64,000 nt of DNA from Martinezella lusitana (GCF_016901135.1 NZ_JAFEVL010000030.1:124001-188000), one strand, 5' to 3'; shown: positions 28,870 to 38,226, counted from the stretch's first letter. Program-made: numbers and translations. Notes: generated by a model not told the origin, from the letters alone.

Positions 28870-30249
28870 TCACGCAGTGCGCGCGACATTCGCTGTCGCC
28901 GGCGATCGGTCGAAGCACAGCTGGACAATGAGACCCGATGGGTTGTTGTTCGAAAGCGAGATGGTTCCGCCATGGCGTGATACTACGTCTCGAACGATGG
29001 ACAGACCCAAGCCAAATCCGCCTCTTCCCACGAGGCCTCTGGCATCGTCGCCCTTATAAAAGGGTTCGAAAACCTTCTCTTGAAGTTCCTCCGGAATTCC
29101 AGGCCCATCGTCGGAGACCTTGATCTCGAACTCCGTCTCTCCGGTGACCGCCAATGATGCTATAACCTTCGATCCGTGTTTCGTTGCATTATCAACAATA
29201 TTGGATACTGCCCGTCTTATGCCTGATGCTTCGCAGAAATATGCCAATCGCGACGGCCCGTCATATGACACATCATATCCAATGTCTGAAAAATCATGGC
29301 AAATGGTGCGAAGAAGACTTGGGATATCCACCAGGTATCTGGAATTCTTGTCATTCCCCTCGCGAAGATAAAGTAGGGTTTCCGAGATCATGATGTCTAT
29401 GGTTTCGATTTCCTCAAGCATGCCTCTCACTTCGGCAGCATGGACATGACGCTCAATTCGAAGGCGCAAGCGTGTGAGCGGAGTGCGCAGGTCATGGCTT
29501 ATCGCGGTCAACATTCGAGTCCGCTCTTCAATCAATGACTGTAGGCGGCCGTGCATTTGGTTCAACGCTCTAGCCACCAGATTGATTTCTTCGGGGCCGA
29601 CTTCATTAATCGGATCGACGCGAGCAGAGATGTGGCCCAATGAATGCGCTGCGGCCGCGATTGATGACAATGGCGCGGTAAGTCGTTTGATTGCGTAGAC
29701 GGCCAGGAAAAGCATCACGACTGTGATCGTGGCGACTGCAAAGCCCACCTGGATGAAGATGAACCGTTGCATGGGAGGAAGGGAAGAGCCTTGGAAAACC
29801 AAGGCATAGCGGTCATCGACCTTGACAACCATGGAAGTCAGAGAGGACATCATCAGATCCGATTGCGGCAGGCCCCAATGCGCATGAAGCTCGTCTCGCA
29901 CATCCTCCATGAAATTATCTTTGCCCGTCGCGGGCGCTGGAATCGAGGCCGAGCGGGATGTCGCGCTCGGTACAATTTCCATTTTCATTTCCGGCCAATG
30001 CGACACCTCCAGGACTTTTTTCAGATCGGCCACGGAAGAGCTTCCACGAGCATCTTCCAATATGGTGGCGATCCGCGCGGCCGTAGCGGCGGCCGCAAGT
30101 CTCGGGTTTACCTCGGAACGCCATCCGTAAGTAAGCAAGAAGAATGCGGCAGATGTGCACAGAATTCCAAGAATGACTGCGGCCAAGACAACTGCGGTGA
30201 TCTGTGTGACGATGGATTTTGGGTTAAGAAATCGAAGCCTTCCCATCAT
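28870..30249 (-). CDS. Sensor histidine kinase (second two-component system)
   Basis: EnvZ-like membrane kinase of 459 residues: helix about 16-40, periplasmic domain of about 120 residues, helix about 164-187, HAMP, H252 in AISHDLRTPLTRLR, N-box SNIVDNATKHGS, G1 DDGPGIP and G2 GLGLSIVRDVVSRHGG. The catalytic core is close to that of the kinase at 27493 (RTRML.AISHDLRTPLTR shared), so the two may be paralogues; the sensor domains differ. It overlaps its response-regulator gene by 4 bp. Confidence 0.92.
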   Translation of the reverse strand: MMGRLRFLNPKSIVTQITAVVLAAVILGILCTSAAFFLLTYGWRSEVNPRLAAAATAARIATILEDARGSSSVADLKKVLEVSHWPEMKMEIVPSATSRSASIPAPATGKDNFMEDVRDELHAHWGLPQSDLMMSSLTSMVVKVDDRYALVFQGSSLPPMQRFIFIQVGFAVATITVVMLFLAVYAIKRLTAPLSSIAAAAHSLGHISARVDPINEVGPEEINLVARALNQMHGRLQSLIEERTRMLTAISHDLRTPLTRLRLRIERHVHAAEVRGMLEEIETIDIMISETLLYLREGNDKNSRYLVDIPSLLRTICHDFSDIGYDVSYDGPSRLAYFCEASGIRRAVSNIVDNATKHGSKVIASLAVTGETEFEIKVSDDGPGIPEELQEKVFEPFYKGDDARGLVGRGGFGLGLSIVRDVVSRHGGTISLSNNNPSGLIVQLCFDRSPATANVARTA

Positions 30250-30986
30250 ACTATTTCAATGGCTGGCGTGAAAATATAGCCTCCCAATCGGACCGTTTTT
30301 ATCACCGTCGGATATCGCAAATCGGGTTCGATTTTCTGGCGTATCCGGCTTATGTGAACATCAACGCTACGTCCAATCGGGCCGGCAAGGCCACTATGTG
30401 TCATCTCAAGAAGCCGCTCTCTGGTAAGAACGCGTCCCGAGTTCTGGCAGAACGCCAAAAGAAGATCGAATTCAGCGCTTGTGAGCGTCACGCGGGCGCC
30501 GTCGGGACTGAATAGTTGACGCTGCGCCGGCTCCACGCGCCACCCGTGAAAACAAAAGGCGGCGCTAAATGGATCGTTCGGCGGATGACTGAATTGCGAA
30601 CGCCTTAACAGCGCGCGAATTCGCGCGATAAGCTCCCGAGAGTTGAAGGGCTTCGTGACGTAGTCATCGGCGCCAATCTCCAATCCGATGATCCGATCGA
30701 CGTCTTCTCCGCGAGCGGTCAGGATGATGATCGGAACGGACGAGACTGCCCTCAACCGCCGACAAATGCTCAATCCGCTCTCCCCGGGCAGCATGACATC
30801 GAGAACGATGAGATCCGGCGGATTGTCATCGAGCATTTTATCCATCTCGTCGGATGAGGATGCCCAACTACCCTGAAAGCCGTTCTCGGCAAGTACCGCC
30901 AACAACAAACGTGCGATTTCGCGATCGTCCTCCACAAACAGGACCGACTGCTTTTGTCCCTTGGTCACAGGCTTGCTAGTGTTCAT
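30246..30986 (-). CDS. OmpR-family response regulator (second two-component system)
   Basis: Regulator of 246 residues with the receiver (VLFVEDDRE; phospho-acceptor D63 in VLDVMLPGESG; TKPFNSREL) and an OmpR-type winged helix (VTLTSAEFDLLLAF ... GRSVDVHISRIRQKIEPD). ATG at 30986 is preferred; a GTG at 31001 is possible and neither has a strong ribosome site. Divergent from the lptD-bamA pair, it is the best candidate to bind the element repeated at 31237 and 34262. Confidence 0.92.
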   Translation of the reverse strand: MNTSKPVTKGQKQSVLFVEDDREIARLLLAVLAENGFQGSWASSSDEMDKMLDDNPPDLIVLDVMLPGESGLSICRRLRAVSSVPIIILTARGEDVDRIIGLEIGADDYVTKPFNSRELIARIRALLRRSQFSHPPNDPFSAAFCFHGWRVEPAQRQLFSPDGARVTLTSAEFDLLLAFCQNSGRVLTRERLLEMTHSGLAGPIGRSVDVHISRIRQKIEPDLRYPTVIKTVRLGGYIFTPAIEIV

Positions 30987-31236
30987 CGATACCACTGCCA
31001 CGGTTCAAGTTAGTTCCAGCGCTTTTAAAGCTTTAGGGAGATGCCGCGAAGTTTTGCTGATCTCGCTCGGACGTATCGATGATCACAGAGATATCGACGC
31101 TCCTAGTACAAGGACCGAACACTCAATTTTGTCGAGCTTATGGCCGCATGCGATAGCGTCATGACCGGCGCGCAGTTGATCGCCGACCGATCGCTCGCGC
31201 GACTGTACTCAGTGAGAAAACCAGAAACATGGCGAA

Positions 31237-31265
31237 ACACAATTAACATAACTTAACCCACGCGG
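31237..31265 (+). promoter_or_regulatory. Repeated element upstream of lptD, candidate response-regulator box
   Basis: The core TTAAC-ATAAC-TTAAC (31243-31257) consists of three 5-base units in tandem, preceded by ACACAA and followed by CGCGG. A 21-base stretch (31237-31257) matches 19 bases of 34262-34282 before bamA. Direct repeats at about 10-bp period are how OmpR-type regulators bind, and such a regulator is encoded divergently next door. It lies about 0.5 kb before lptD, so a long leader would follow. Confidence 0.45.
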
Positions 31266-31313
31266 AGCAGCGCTTCGGTTATCTCTTGTCGAGAACACAG
31301 GAGTTTCCTTGAG

Positions 31314-31445
31314 ATGAAGGTTGGCATAGCGCTTCCAGGGTTTGCATTGCGAAACGTGCTGCAGCTTCGCGTACTCTCGTGTGGTGACCTAGGCCCGCAC
31401 GGCGGCGCTCCGATAGCTGCAAAACGCCGTTTCTCGCCGTTGTAG
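31314..31445 (+). CDS. Possible small leader ORF (43 residues)
   Basis: ATG at 31314 with AGGAG 10 bases upstream opens a 43-residue frame starting MKVGIALPGFALRNVLQLRV and ending at TAG 31445. It lies just downstream of the repeated regulatory element and well before lptD, where a leader peptide would sit. No family is recognised and no signal peptide or motif is evident. It could equally be a chance frame. Confidence 0.25.
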   Translation: MKVGIALPGFALRNVLQLRVLSCGDLGPHGGAPIAAKRRFSPL

Positions 31446-31766
31446 TGACCGGCGAGAAAGAATCGAACATTCCGATGGCGAAAGTACTGTGTTTGCGCCG
31501 ACTAGCTGCGGTCAATGATCAATCCGTTTGTTGCGTATCACGCCCAAGCAAAAGAATGCGCTGATTGGGCATCGCTTCAGCCGCGAGCAGCACGGTGGCA
31601 ACACCGGTATTATCGTTGGCAACGCACTTGATCTCGCCATCAAAACGCCGGGGACAGTTGGCTGCCCGGCTTCCCCACCGAGCATCCAGTTGGTCTCGAT
31701 AAATTACACGGCATCGGAATCCCGCCGGCTTGGGCGACCGGCATGCTTCTTGAGGAGTACAGCATT
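31446..31766. other. Long leader region before lptD, no gene recognised
   Basis: About 320 bp between the possible leader ORF and the lptD start. Short overlapping frames exist on both strands but none has a ribosome site, a family motif or a sensible start. No terminator-type hairpin with a T-run was seen. The promoter of the divergent response regulator lies further left, between 31002 and 31236. Confidence 0.4.
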
Positions 31767-34121
31767 TTGACGCGCGCAAGCGGCAGACGTCCCCGGAATA
31801 TTTGCGTAGCTTTGACGACCACAATTGCGATCACCTCGGGTGTTGCTGGCACGGCGGCAGTCGTCCATGCTCAAGACGCCGCTCAAAAGAAACCAGCGCT
31901 GCCCACCGCGATGAACATCAAGGTTCCGGCGGACGCAAAGATGATCCTCGAAGCCAACGATCTGATTTATAACAAGGATACCCAGATCGTTACCGCGCGT
32001 GGCGCCGTTCAGATCAATTATGGCGGCTACAGGATGGTAGCCCAGCGCGTCGATTACAATCAAACCACCAAGCGGATGGTCGCGACCGGAAATGTCGAGC
32101 TGCTTTCGCCCGACGGAAATCGGACATACGGCGACAGCATGGATGTGACCAACGGCTTCGCAGACGGCTTCATGACCGCATTAAGGGTCGAAATGCCAGA
32201 TAACACCAGGCTGGCGGCGGTAAAAGGCAATCGTGTTGGTGGATCTCAGGTGATCCTGACCAAAGGCGTCTATACAGCCTGCGCTCCCTGCTCCCAGCAG
32301 GGGCGATCTCCCCTGTGGCAGGTGAAAGCTGAAAGGATTATTCAGAATGGAATAACGCATACAATAAGGCTGGAGCATGCAAGGCTCGAGCTGTTTGGAC
32401 AGCCAATCGCCTATGTTCCCTGGATGACCGTGCCTGATAACACCGTCAAGAGGAAATCAGGCTTTCTGTTTCCCACCTTCAGCGATTCCCAAAATCTCGG
32501 CTTCGGCGTCGCCATCCCATATTACTATGTCATCTCCCCGAGCATGGACGCGACGATCACCGCGACCGGGTACACCAGTCAAGGGGTCCTGCTCCAGGCC
32601 GAATTCCGTCAACGGCTCGAGAACGGGTCTTATGTCCTGAGGGCCGCGGCCATCGACCAAGCCGATCCATCGCTGTTCACGGCCGGCACCAGCGATGCGA
32701 ACGCCAAGCTAAGGACACTGGTTGCGTCGAAGGGAGACTTCAGGATCAATCCCCGCTGGACTTTCGGCTGGGATGTCATGGCGCAGAGCGATAACAATTT
32801 CGCGCGGACATACAATCTTCAAGGCCTCAATCAAAGCACGCATACGAACCAGGCCTATCTGACCGGGCTTGGCAAGCAGAACTACTTTGATATGCGCGGC
32901 GCCTATTACGATGAGCAGGATGCGACGACGAGCAGCACCGCTCAAAAGCAGCAGGCGGTGGTCTATCCAGTCATCGACTACCATTATATTGCCCCCAAAC
33001 CCGTCGCGGGCGGCGAGCTGTCGGCCACAGTCAATTTCACGAATATCACGCGCAGCGCCGCCGATGTCGTGGTCAATCCAGACAATACCGACCGCTTCCT
33101 TGGTCTTTCGGGGGATTATACCCGTCTTAGCACAGAGGTTCAGTGGCAACGCTCATTTGTAACGCCTCAGGGTTTGGAACTGACGCCGCTGTTTGCGGCC
33201 CGCGGCGACACAATCGACAACGGAATGGCTGCGCCAGGTTCGCTTGGCGCGTCCTATTCCTACGCAGGAACCTACGACAGCGAGAACTTCGCTGCCCGCG
33301 ACATGCCGACCGCCGGCCTTGAGGCGAAGTATCCGATATTGGTGACGACTAAGAACTCCTCGCAGGTCTTCGAGCCGATCGCGCAAATCTATGTTCGCCC
33401 TAACGAACAGCTTGCAGGTCAACTGCCGAACGAAGATGCCCAAAGCTTCGTGTTCGATGCGACCAATCTCTTCGATCGCGATAAATTCTCGGGCTTCGAC
33501 CGGATCGAGGGCGGCACGCGCGCCAATGTCGGCATGCGTTATACGGGAAGCTTTGAACGCGGCTACAAGCTGGACGGTATCGTTGGCCAATCTTATCAGC
33601 TTGCGGGCATGAACTCGTTCGCGACATCCGATTTGGTGGGTGCCGGTCTTGAGTCCGGGCTCGAATATGCGCGGTCAGATTATGTGTCCTATTTCGGCAT
33701 CACCTTGCCGAAGGGTGTTTCTCTTTCGACCTCAGATCGGTTCGATCATGATGACTATGCACTCAAGCGCGGCGACGTAACCCTCAGCTACGACAATCCC
33801 ATTATAAGCACTCAGATAACCTACACACATCTAAGAGCTCAACCCGACTACGATATTCCCACTGATGAAGATGAAATCCAGCCTCAGGCAAAGCTAAAGC
33901 TGACGGACGAATGGTCGGTAAACACAAAGCTCGGTTATGACGTGCGCGCCAAAGACTTAAGTGAACATGACTTTGGCGTCACCTATTCCGACGAGTGTGC
34001 AACAGCGAGCCTGGACTATACCTGGAAGCGGGACACATCGAGCACAACCGGGGTCGACTGGGCCATAATGGCCCACATCACGTTCCGCACCCTGGGCGAC
34101 GTCAAGTTCGGCGGCGATTGA
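31767..34121 (+). CDS. lptD: LPS-assembly outer-membrane protein LptD, solitary copy
   Basis: Outer-membrane translocon for lipopolysaccharide, 784 residues. A signal peptide (about 1-36, ending VVHA) is followed by an OstA/LptA-like jellyroll (LEANDLIYNKDTQIVTARGAVQI.., VDYNQTTKRMVATGNV), the CxxC stretch TACAPC at about 170 with PLWQVKAERI, and a C-terminal beta-barrel with the late cysteine in SDECATASLDY. TTG at 31767 is preferred: GAGGAG lies about 9 bases before it and the signal peptide begins there; ATG at 31743 has no ribosome site. The usual neighbours (lptFG, surA, pdxA, rsmA) are absent, so this is probably an accessory paralogue. Confidence 0.9.
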   Translation: MTRASGRRPRNICVALTTTIAITSGVAGTAAVVHAQDAAQKKPALPTAMNIKVPADAKMILEANDLIYNKDTQIVTARGAVQINYGGYRMVAQRVDYNQTTKRMVATGNVELLSPDGNRTYGDSMDVTNGFADGFMTALRVEMPDNTRLAAVKGNRVGGSQVILTKGVYTACAPCSQQGRSPLWQVKAERIIQNGITHTIRLEHARLELFGQPIAYVPWMTVPDNTVKRKSGFLFPTFSDSQNLGFGVAIPYYYVISPSMDATITATGYTSQGVLLQAEFRQRLENGSYVLRAAAIDQADPSLFTAGTSDANAKLRTLVASKGDFRINPRWTFGWDVMAQSDNNFARTYNLQGLNQSTHTNQAYLTGLGKQNYFDMRGAYYDEQDATTSSTAQKQQAVVYPVIDYHYIAPKPVAGGELSATVNFTNITRSAADVVVNPDNTDRFLGLSGDYTRLSTEVQWQRSFVTPQGLELTPLFAARGDTIDNGMAAPGSLGASYSYAGTYDSENFAARDMPTAGLEAKYPILVTTKNSSQVFEPIAQIYVRPNEQLAGQLPNEDAQSFVFDATNLFDRDKFSGFDRIEGGTRANVGMRYTGSFERGYKLDGIVGQSYQLAGMNSFATSDLVGAGLESGLEYARSDYVSYFGITLPKGVSLSTSDRFDHDDYALKRGDVTLSYDNPIISTQITYTHLRAQPDYDIPTDEDEIQPQAKLKLTDEWSVNTKLGYDVRAKDLSEHDFGVTYSDECATASLDYTWKRDTSSTTGVDWAIMAHITFRTLGDVKFGGD

Positions 34122-34177
34122 ACAAAGCCGCCAGGCGTCCCCCTTCCAACGCCTCATCGCTCAATGCTCCGTGGCCT

Positions 34178-34205
34178 CGGCTGCACCTACACAAGGGTGC
34201 AGCCG
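34178..34205 (+). terminator. Hairpin after lptD
   Basis: Perfect 10-bp stem CGGCTGCACC / GGTGCAGCCG with an 8-base loop, 57 bp after the lptD stop. No clear T-run follows, so it may be a weak terminator or an RNA-stabilising hairpin. It supports lptD and bamA being separate units, each with its own copy of the upstream element. Confidence 0.5.
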
Positions 34206-34261
34206 CAATCAAATCTGCTGACTTACATAGGATGCGATCGGCAGATCGAAACGAGCCAGCA

Positions 34262-34288
34262 ACACAATTTACATCACTTAACACCGCG
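34262..34288 (+). promoter_or_regulatory. Repeated element upstream of bamA, candidate response-regulator box
   Basis: ACACAATTTACATCACTTAA and the next base match 19 of 21 bases of the element at 31237 before lptD; CCGCGG follows, like CGCGG there. The three 5-base units read TTTAC-ATCAC-TTAAC. It lies about 130 bp before the bamA ATG. Shared control of the two outer-membrane biogenesis genes is the simplest reading. Confidence 0.45.
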
Positions 34289-34414
34289 GCACTGAGAGAG
34301 CTGATAAACGATCTGTGATGCCGATTGATAGCCTCGATACTGACAGCTCAAGCAAAATTTATCAGGTGGAACGTCAGCAGCTGCTTACAAATTACGAGAA
34401 GGTAAGAAGCATAA

Positions 34415-36751
34415 ATGAATTCGGCTTCGCGCTATCCAAAGCCAAGACCACTGAGCTCAAAAATTGCAATCTTCGCACTCATCGGGACGGGTTTTGCTCT
34501 GATTTTCATACCGTTATCTGCGCAAGCAGCTGTTGTTTCTAACATAAAGGTCGTGGGGATAGAGCGGGTTGGGGCCGAAGCGGTAACCGACAACATAACG
34601 ATATCTCCCGGCAAGAGCTTTTCGGAAGGAGATATCGAGCAGTCCATCAAACAGCTCTATGCTACCGGCTATTTTTCCGATGTGCACATATCGGTGAAAG
34701 GACAAAGCCTTGTTGTTTCGGTTCAAGAAAACAACTTGCTTAACGCCGTTGTGTTCAACGGAAATCGGCAAATAAAAACAGATAAATTGGAGCAGATGGT
34801 AGGGTCGCATGCCGCGCAGCCCTACAGCGAAGCCCAGGCCCAGGCAGACGTTAACACCATCAAGGACGCCTATGTAGCAATTGGTCGCAATGACGTTCAG
34901 GTGACGACCAAGGTCTTTAATATCGCGAAAAATCGGGTGAATCTGGCCTTCGTCATTAATGAGGGAAAGCGCACGACGATAGACAAGATAGGCTTTTCGG
35001 GGAATGCTGCATTTAGCAGCAGCCGTCTGTCTGCCGTAATCAGCACCAAGAAATCGGATTTTCTCTCATTTCTTACTCGCAAGGATATCTATAGCAGGGA
35101 GAAACAAACTGCCGACGAAGATGCCTTGCGTAAATTCTATTACAATCACGGCTACGTCGATTTCAGGGTTATCTCTGCCGACGCAACGCTGGACACGGAA
35201 TCCAACGCCTACAACGTCCAATTCTCGCTGGATGAAGGCCAGAAATATAAGTATGGCGATATCTCCATCAACTCATCCGTTGATGGCATTAAAGCGGACG
35301 ATTTGAAGAGCCTGATCATCACGCGCAAGGGCGATACCTACAATGCTCAGGATATCCAGAAGTCGATAGACGCGATCTCGAAGCGGGTCGAAGAGGCCGG
35401 TTACCCCTTTGCTCATGTCACACCTCGCGGCAATCGCAATCCAACGGATCGCACCGTCTCCGTAGAATATCTGGTGGATCAGGGAGAGCGCGCTTATGTC
35501 GAGCGCATCGAAATCCGCGGCAACACCCGGACCAGGGATTATGTTATTCGTCGCGAATTCGATATCAACGAAGGCGACGCTTTCAACGAGTTGATGATCA
35601 CGCGAGCCAAACATCGCTTGGATGCGCTCGGCTACTTCACGTCTGTCGACATAAAGACGGCTCCCGGCAGTGCTCCGGACAGAGTGGTCATCGTCGTCAA
35701 TGTCGAAGATCAGCCGACCGGATCATTCGGGATTGGCGGCGGCTATGCCGTTGGCGTCAATGGAGGGCCGCTGGTTGAGGCTTCGGTGGAAGAGAAGAAT
35801 TTCCTTGGCCGCGGTCAATATATCAAGATTGCCGCGGGAGCGAGTACAAGCGGAAGCCAGACCTACAATCTCTCATTTACGGAACCGTATTTTCTCGGAG
35901 AGCGCCTGGCAGCTGGCTTTGATCTGTTCAAGAGCACCACCACCAGCAGCGACTACTACGACTATGGAGAGGAAGGCTTCTCGCTGCGAGTTACGGCACC
36001 CATCACAGAGAACTTTGCGACCACCCTTCGCTATAATTACAAGGTGATCACATATACGGGCGAAAATGACTGGCAGGACAATCTCTCCGCCCCCTATCAA
36101 AATCTGATCAATAACGGTCCATGGACCCAATCTACCGTTTCACAGACCTTTACCTACAATACGCTCGACGACCAAAACCTGCCCCGTGAGGGCTTTATCG
36201 CCAAGCTCACGCAGGAATTCGCCGGCCTCGGCGGCGACTCCAACTTCTATAAGATCAGTGGGAAGGCCCGCTACTACCAAACCCTTTCCGATTCGAAAGA
36301 CATCATTGGTTCGGTCACGGTCGGTGCCGGTGACGTCGTGTCCACGGACGGCAAGGATTTGAACATCTTCGATCAATTCATGATCGGGGGGAGCGAAATC
36401 AGAGGGTTCGAAGACGCTGGCATCGGCCCCAGAACCTCCGATGGGGACGCTCTGGGCGGCACGAAGTATTTCACGGCTTCTGCAGAGGCAAGCATGCCCA
36501 CACCTGGAATGCCGCAGGACATAGGTCTTCGCAGTTCTGTGTTCGTGGACAGCGGGACGCTCTATGGAAACCAGGCTGACCTCTACGGAGACATACTCAA
36601 GGATAGTTCTGCACTCCGTGCCTCGGCGGGGGTTGGCTTAACGTGGTCCTCCCCGTTTGGCGTCATCAATCTCAGCTACGCGGTGCCATTTCTCAAGCAA
36701 GATTATGATAAAGTCGAAAACTTCCGGTTTGGATTCGGCAATCAGTTTTAG
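34415..36751 (+). CDS. bamA: Outer-membrane protein assembly factor BamA, accessory copy
   Basis: Outer-membrane insertase of 778 residues: signal peptide 1-38 (..IPLSAQA), five POTRA domains (about 39-435; IKVVGIERVGAEAVTDNI begins the first) and a 16-strand barrel with the loop-6 motif IRGF at about 662-665 and the C-terminal phenylalanine of a barrel signal (FGFGNQF). It seems complete. The housekeeping bamA neighbours (rseP, lpxD, fabZ, lpxA) are missing; instead it follows a solitary lptD and a two-component system. Probably a second, regulated BamA that helps insert the paired LptD or a special set of porins (inference). Confidence 0.92.
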   Translation: MNSASRYPKPRPLSSKIAIFALIGTGFALIFIPLSAQAAVVSNIKVVGIERVGAEAVTDNITISPGKSFSEGDIEQSIKQLYATGYFSDVHISVKGQSLVVSVQENNLLNAVVFNGNRQIKTDKLEQMVGSHAAQPYSEAQAQADVNTIKDAYVAIGRNDVQVTTKVFNIAKNRVNLAFVINEGKRTTIDKIGFSGNAAFSSSRLSAVISTKKSDFLSFLTRKDIYSREKQTADEDALRKFYYNHGYVDFRVISADATLDTESNAYNVQFSLDEGQKYKYGDISINSSVDGIKADDLKSLIITRKGDTYNAQDIQKSIDAISKRVEEAGYPFAHVTPRGNRNPTDRTVSVEYLVDQGERAYVERIEIRGNTRTRDYVIRREFDINEGDAFNELMITRAKHRLDALGYFTSVDIKTAPGSAPDRVVIVVNVEDQPTGSFGIGGGYAVGVNGGPLVEASVEEKNFLGRGQYIKIAAGASTSGSQTYNLSFTEPYFLGERLAAGFDLFKSTTTSSDYYDYGEEGFSLRVTAPITENFATTLRYNYKVITYTGENDWQDNLSAPYQNLINNGPWTQSTVSQTFTYNTLDDQNLPREGFIAKLTQEFAGLGGDSNFYKISGKARYYQTLSDSKDIIGSVTVGAGDVVSTDGKDLNIFDQFMIGGSEIRGFEDAGIGPRTSDGDALGGTKYFTASAEASMPTPGMPQDIGLRSSVFVDSGTLYGNQADLYGDILKDSSALRASAGVGLTWSSPFGVINLSYAVPFLKQDYDKVENFRFGFGNQF

Positions 36752-37020
36752 GGGTCCCCTAGATGATATAGGGAACTGTGGCCGCCTGGCCTGACCTGCC
36801 GAATTCGGCTCTATTTGGATGGCATAAAAGAATCGGATTGGCGATCGTCTGACGATGGAATCGTGGGTCTGGCACATGCGAAGCTATTCGCCAGCTGAAT
36901 GAGGCCCGCCGGCGTAAGCAGGCCGCATCAGAGAAGCACGAGGAATGAACGAAGCACTGTAACACTCTCTGTTAAACAGCCCTTCGCTCACACTGTGAAA
37001 TACCTCATAACCATGTGCAC

Positions 37021-38226
37021 TCAGCTGTAGAGGCTGACCTCGGGGATCGTGTCGTTGAGAACGAATTCTCCGACTTCCCTGGCCTTGTAGAAGACGGGGT
37101 CGTGCAGCGTGTGGGTCCGCACATTGCGCCAGAAACGATCGAAGCGATATTTCTCGGCCGTCGAACGCGCGCCGGTGAGTTCGAAAACGCGAGCAGTTAC
37201 ATCCAGTGAAACATGCGTGGCATGGACCTTCGCCGCATAGGCTTCGGCCGCGGCCTCGCCGCGTTCACGCGCGGTCGCCTTATGGCCCTTGGCAAGATTG
37301 GCCTGAACGACAGCGGCGGCGCTATCGGCTAGAGCCGCAGACGCCTTCAAGGCAGCGGTCAGCTCGCCGACACGCTCAAGGATGTAAGGATCGTCGGCCG
37401 CCCGCTCGACACCGGAGGTCACCCAGGGCCGCGTCGTCGTGCGGACATAATCGACCGCCTCGCGCAATGCGCCTTCGGCGGTCCCGAGATAGAAGTTCAC
37501 GAAAACCAGCTGAATGAGAGGCGTGTTAAACGTAGCCAACACGGGTGCTGCACCGCCCGTCGTTGCTACCTCGTCCAGATCCTCCTCATAAACAGGGAAA
37601 TCATGGAATTCGACGCTGCCGCTGTCGGAAAGGCGCTGGCCGAAATTATCCCAATCGTCATTGGCCTTGTAACCCGCCCGATTGGTCGGCACGGCAAAGC
37701 CGACGATCTTGTCGTCGAGGGTGGCATTGGCGTTGATATAATCGGAGACGTGGGCCGCCGTGGAGAAGGATTTACGGCCGTTGAGGACATAGCCGCTGCC
37801 GCGCCGCGTCAGCACGAGGCCGGGATCGCGCGGATTGACGGCGGCGCCCCAATAGAGGCTGTTGGCGACCGTCTTGCCGCCGAGCTCCTGTGCGCGCACC
37901 TCGTCGAAGGCCCAGTAGACATATTGGCTGTTGACGAAATGATAGCCGAGAAGCTGGCCGATGGAGCTTTCGCCGCGGGCAAGGATACGCACCAGCCGCA
38001 GGCCATCAACCCAATCGAGACCGCCGCCGCCGATCTGCGGCGCATGCAGCGCATTCAGCAATCCCGCGTTCTTCAGCTTGACGATTTCGCCAAGCGGCGG
38101 CTGGCCTTCGCGGTCGAGTTCAGCGGCGCGTTTCGAAAGGTCAGCCGTAATTTCCTCGGCCCTGGCAAAGAGATCCTCTCGCGTGGCATTCCGATTGCTC
38201 GCGAAGACAACGTTGGACTGGCTCAT
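37021..38226 (-). CDS. Acyl-CoA-dehydrogenase-fold flavin oxidoreductase (SfnB/DszC-like)
   Basis: FMN- or FAD-dependent enzyme of 401 residues with the acyl-CoA dehydrogenase fold. Features include RILARGESSIGQLLGYH, RGSGYVLNGRKSFSTAAHVSDY in the middle domain and a C-terminal helical domain (TGARSTAEKYRFDRFWRNVRTHTLHDP). The final stretch is typical of the SfnB/DszC/flavin-dependent monooxygenase branch, which oxygenates sulfur compounds rather than acyl-CoA. GGAG lies 7 bases before the ATG. It follows the sugar-type binding-protein gene by 71 bp on the same strand and, with the monooxygenase at 46869, suggests an organosulfur or related substrate (inference). Confidence 0.82.
   Translation of the reverse strand: MSQSNVVFASNRNATREDLFARAEEITADLSKRAAELDREGQPPLGEIVKLKNAGLLNALHAPQIGGGGLDWVDGLRLVRILARGESSIGQLLGYHFVNSQYVYWAFDEVRAQELGGKTVANSLYWGAAVNPRDPGLVLTRRGSGYVLNGRKSFSTAAHVSDYINANATLDDKIVGFAVPTNRAGYKANDDWDNFGQRLSDSGSVEFHDFPVYEEDLDEVATTGGAAPVLATFNTPLIQLVFVNFYLGTAEGALREAVDYVRTTTRPWVTSGVERAADDPYILERVGELTAALKASAALADSAAAVVQANLAKGHKATARERGEAAAEAYAAKVHATHVSLDVTARVFELTGARSTAEKYRFDRFWRNVRTHTLHDPVFYKAREVGEFVLNDTIPEVSLYS

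Noticed and set aside
31519..31824. Minus-strand frame with VANDNTGVATVLLAAEAM, loosely like an M28 peptidase loop
   Set aside because: No other peptidase motif, no start signal, and its beginning overlaps lptD; the resemblance is probably chance.
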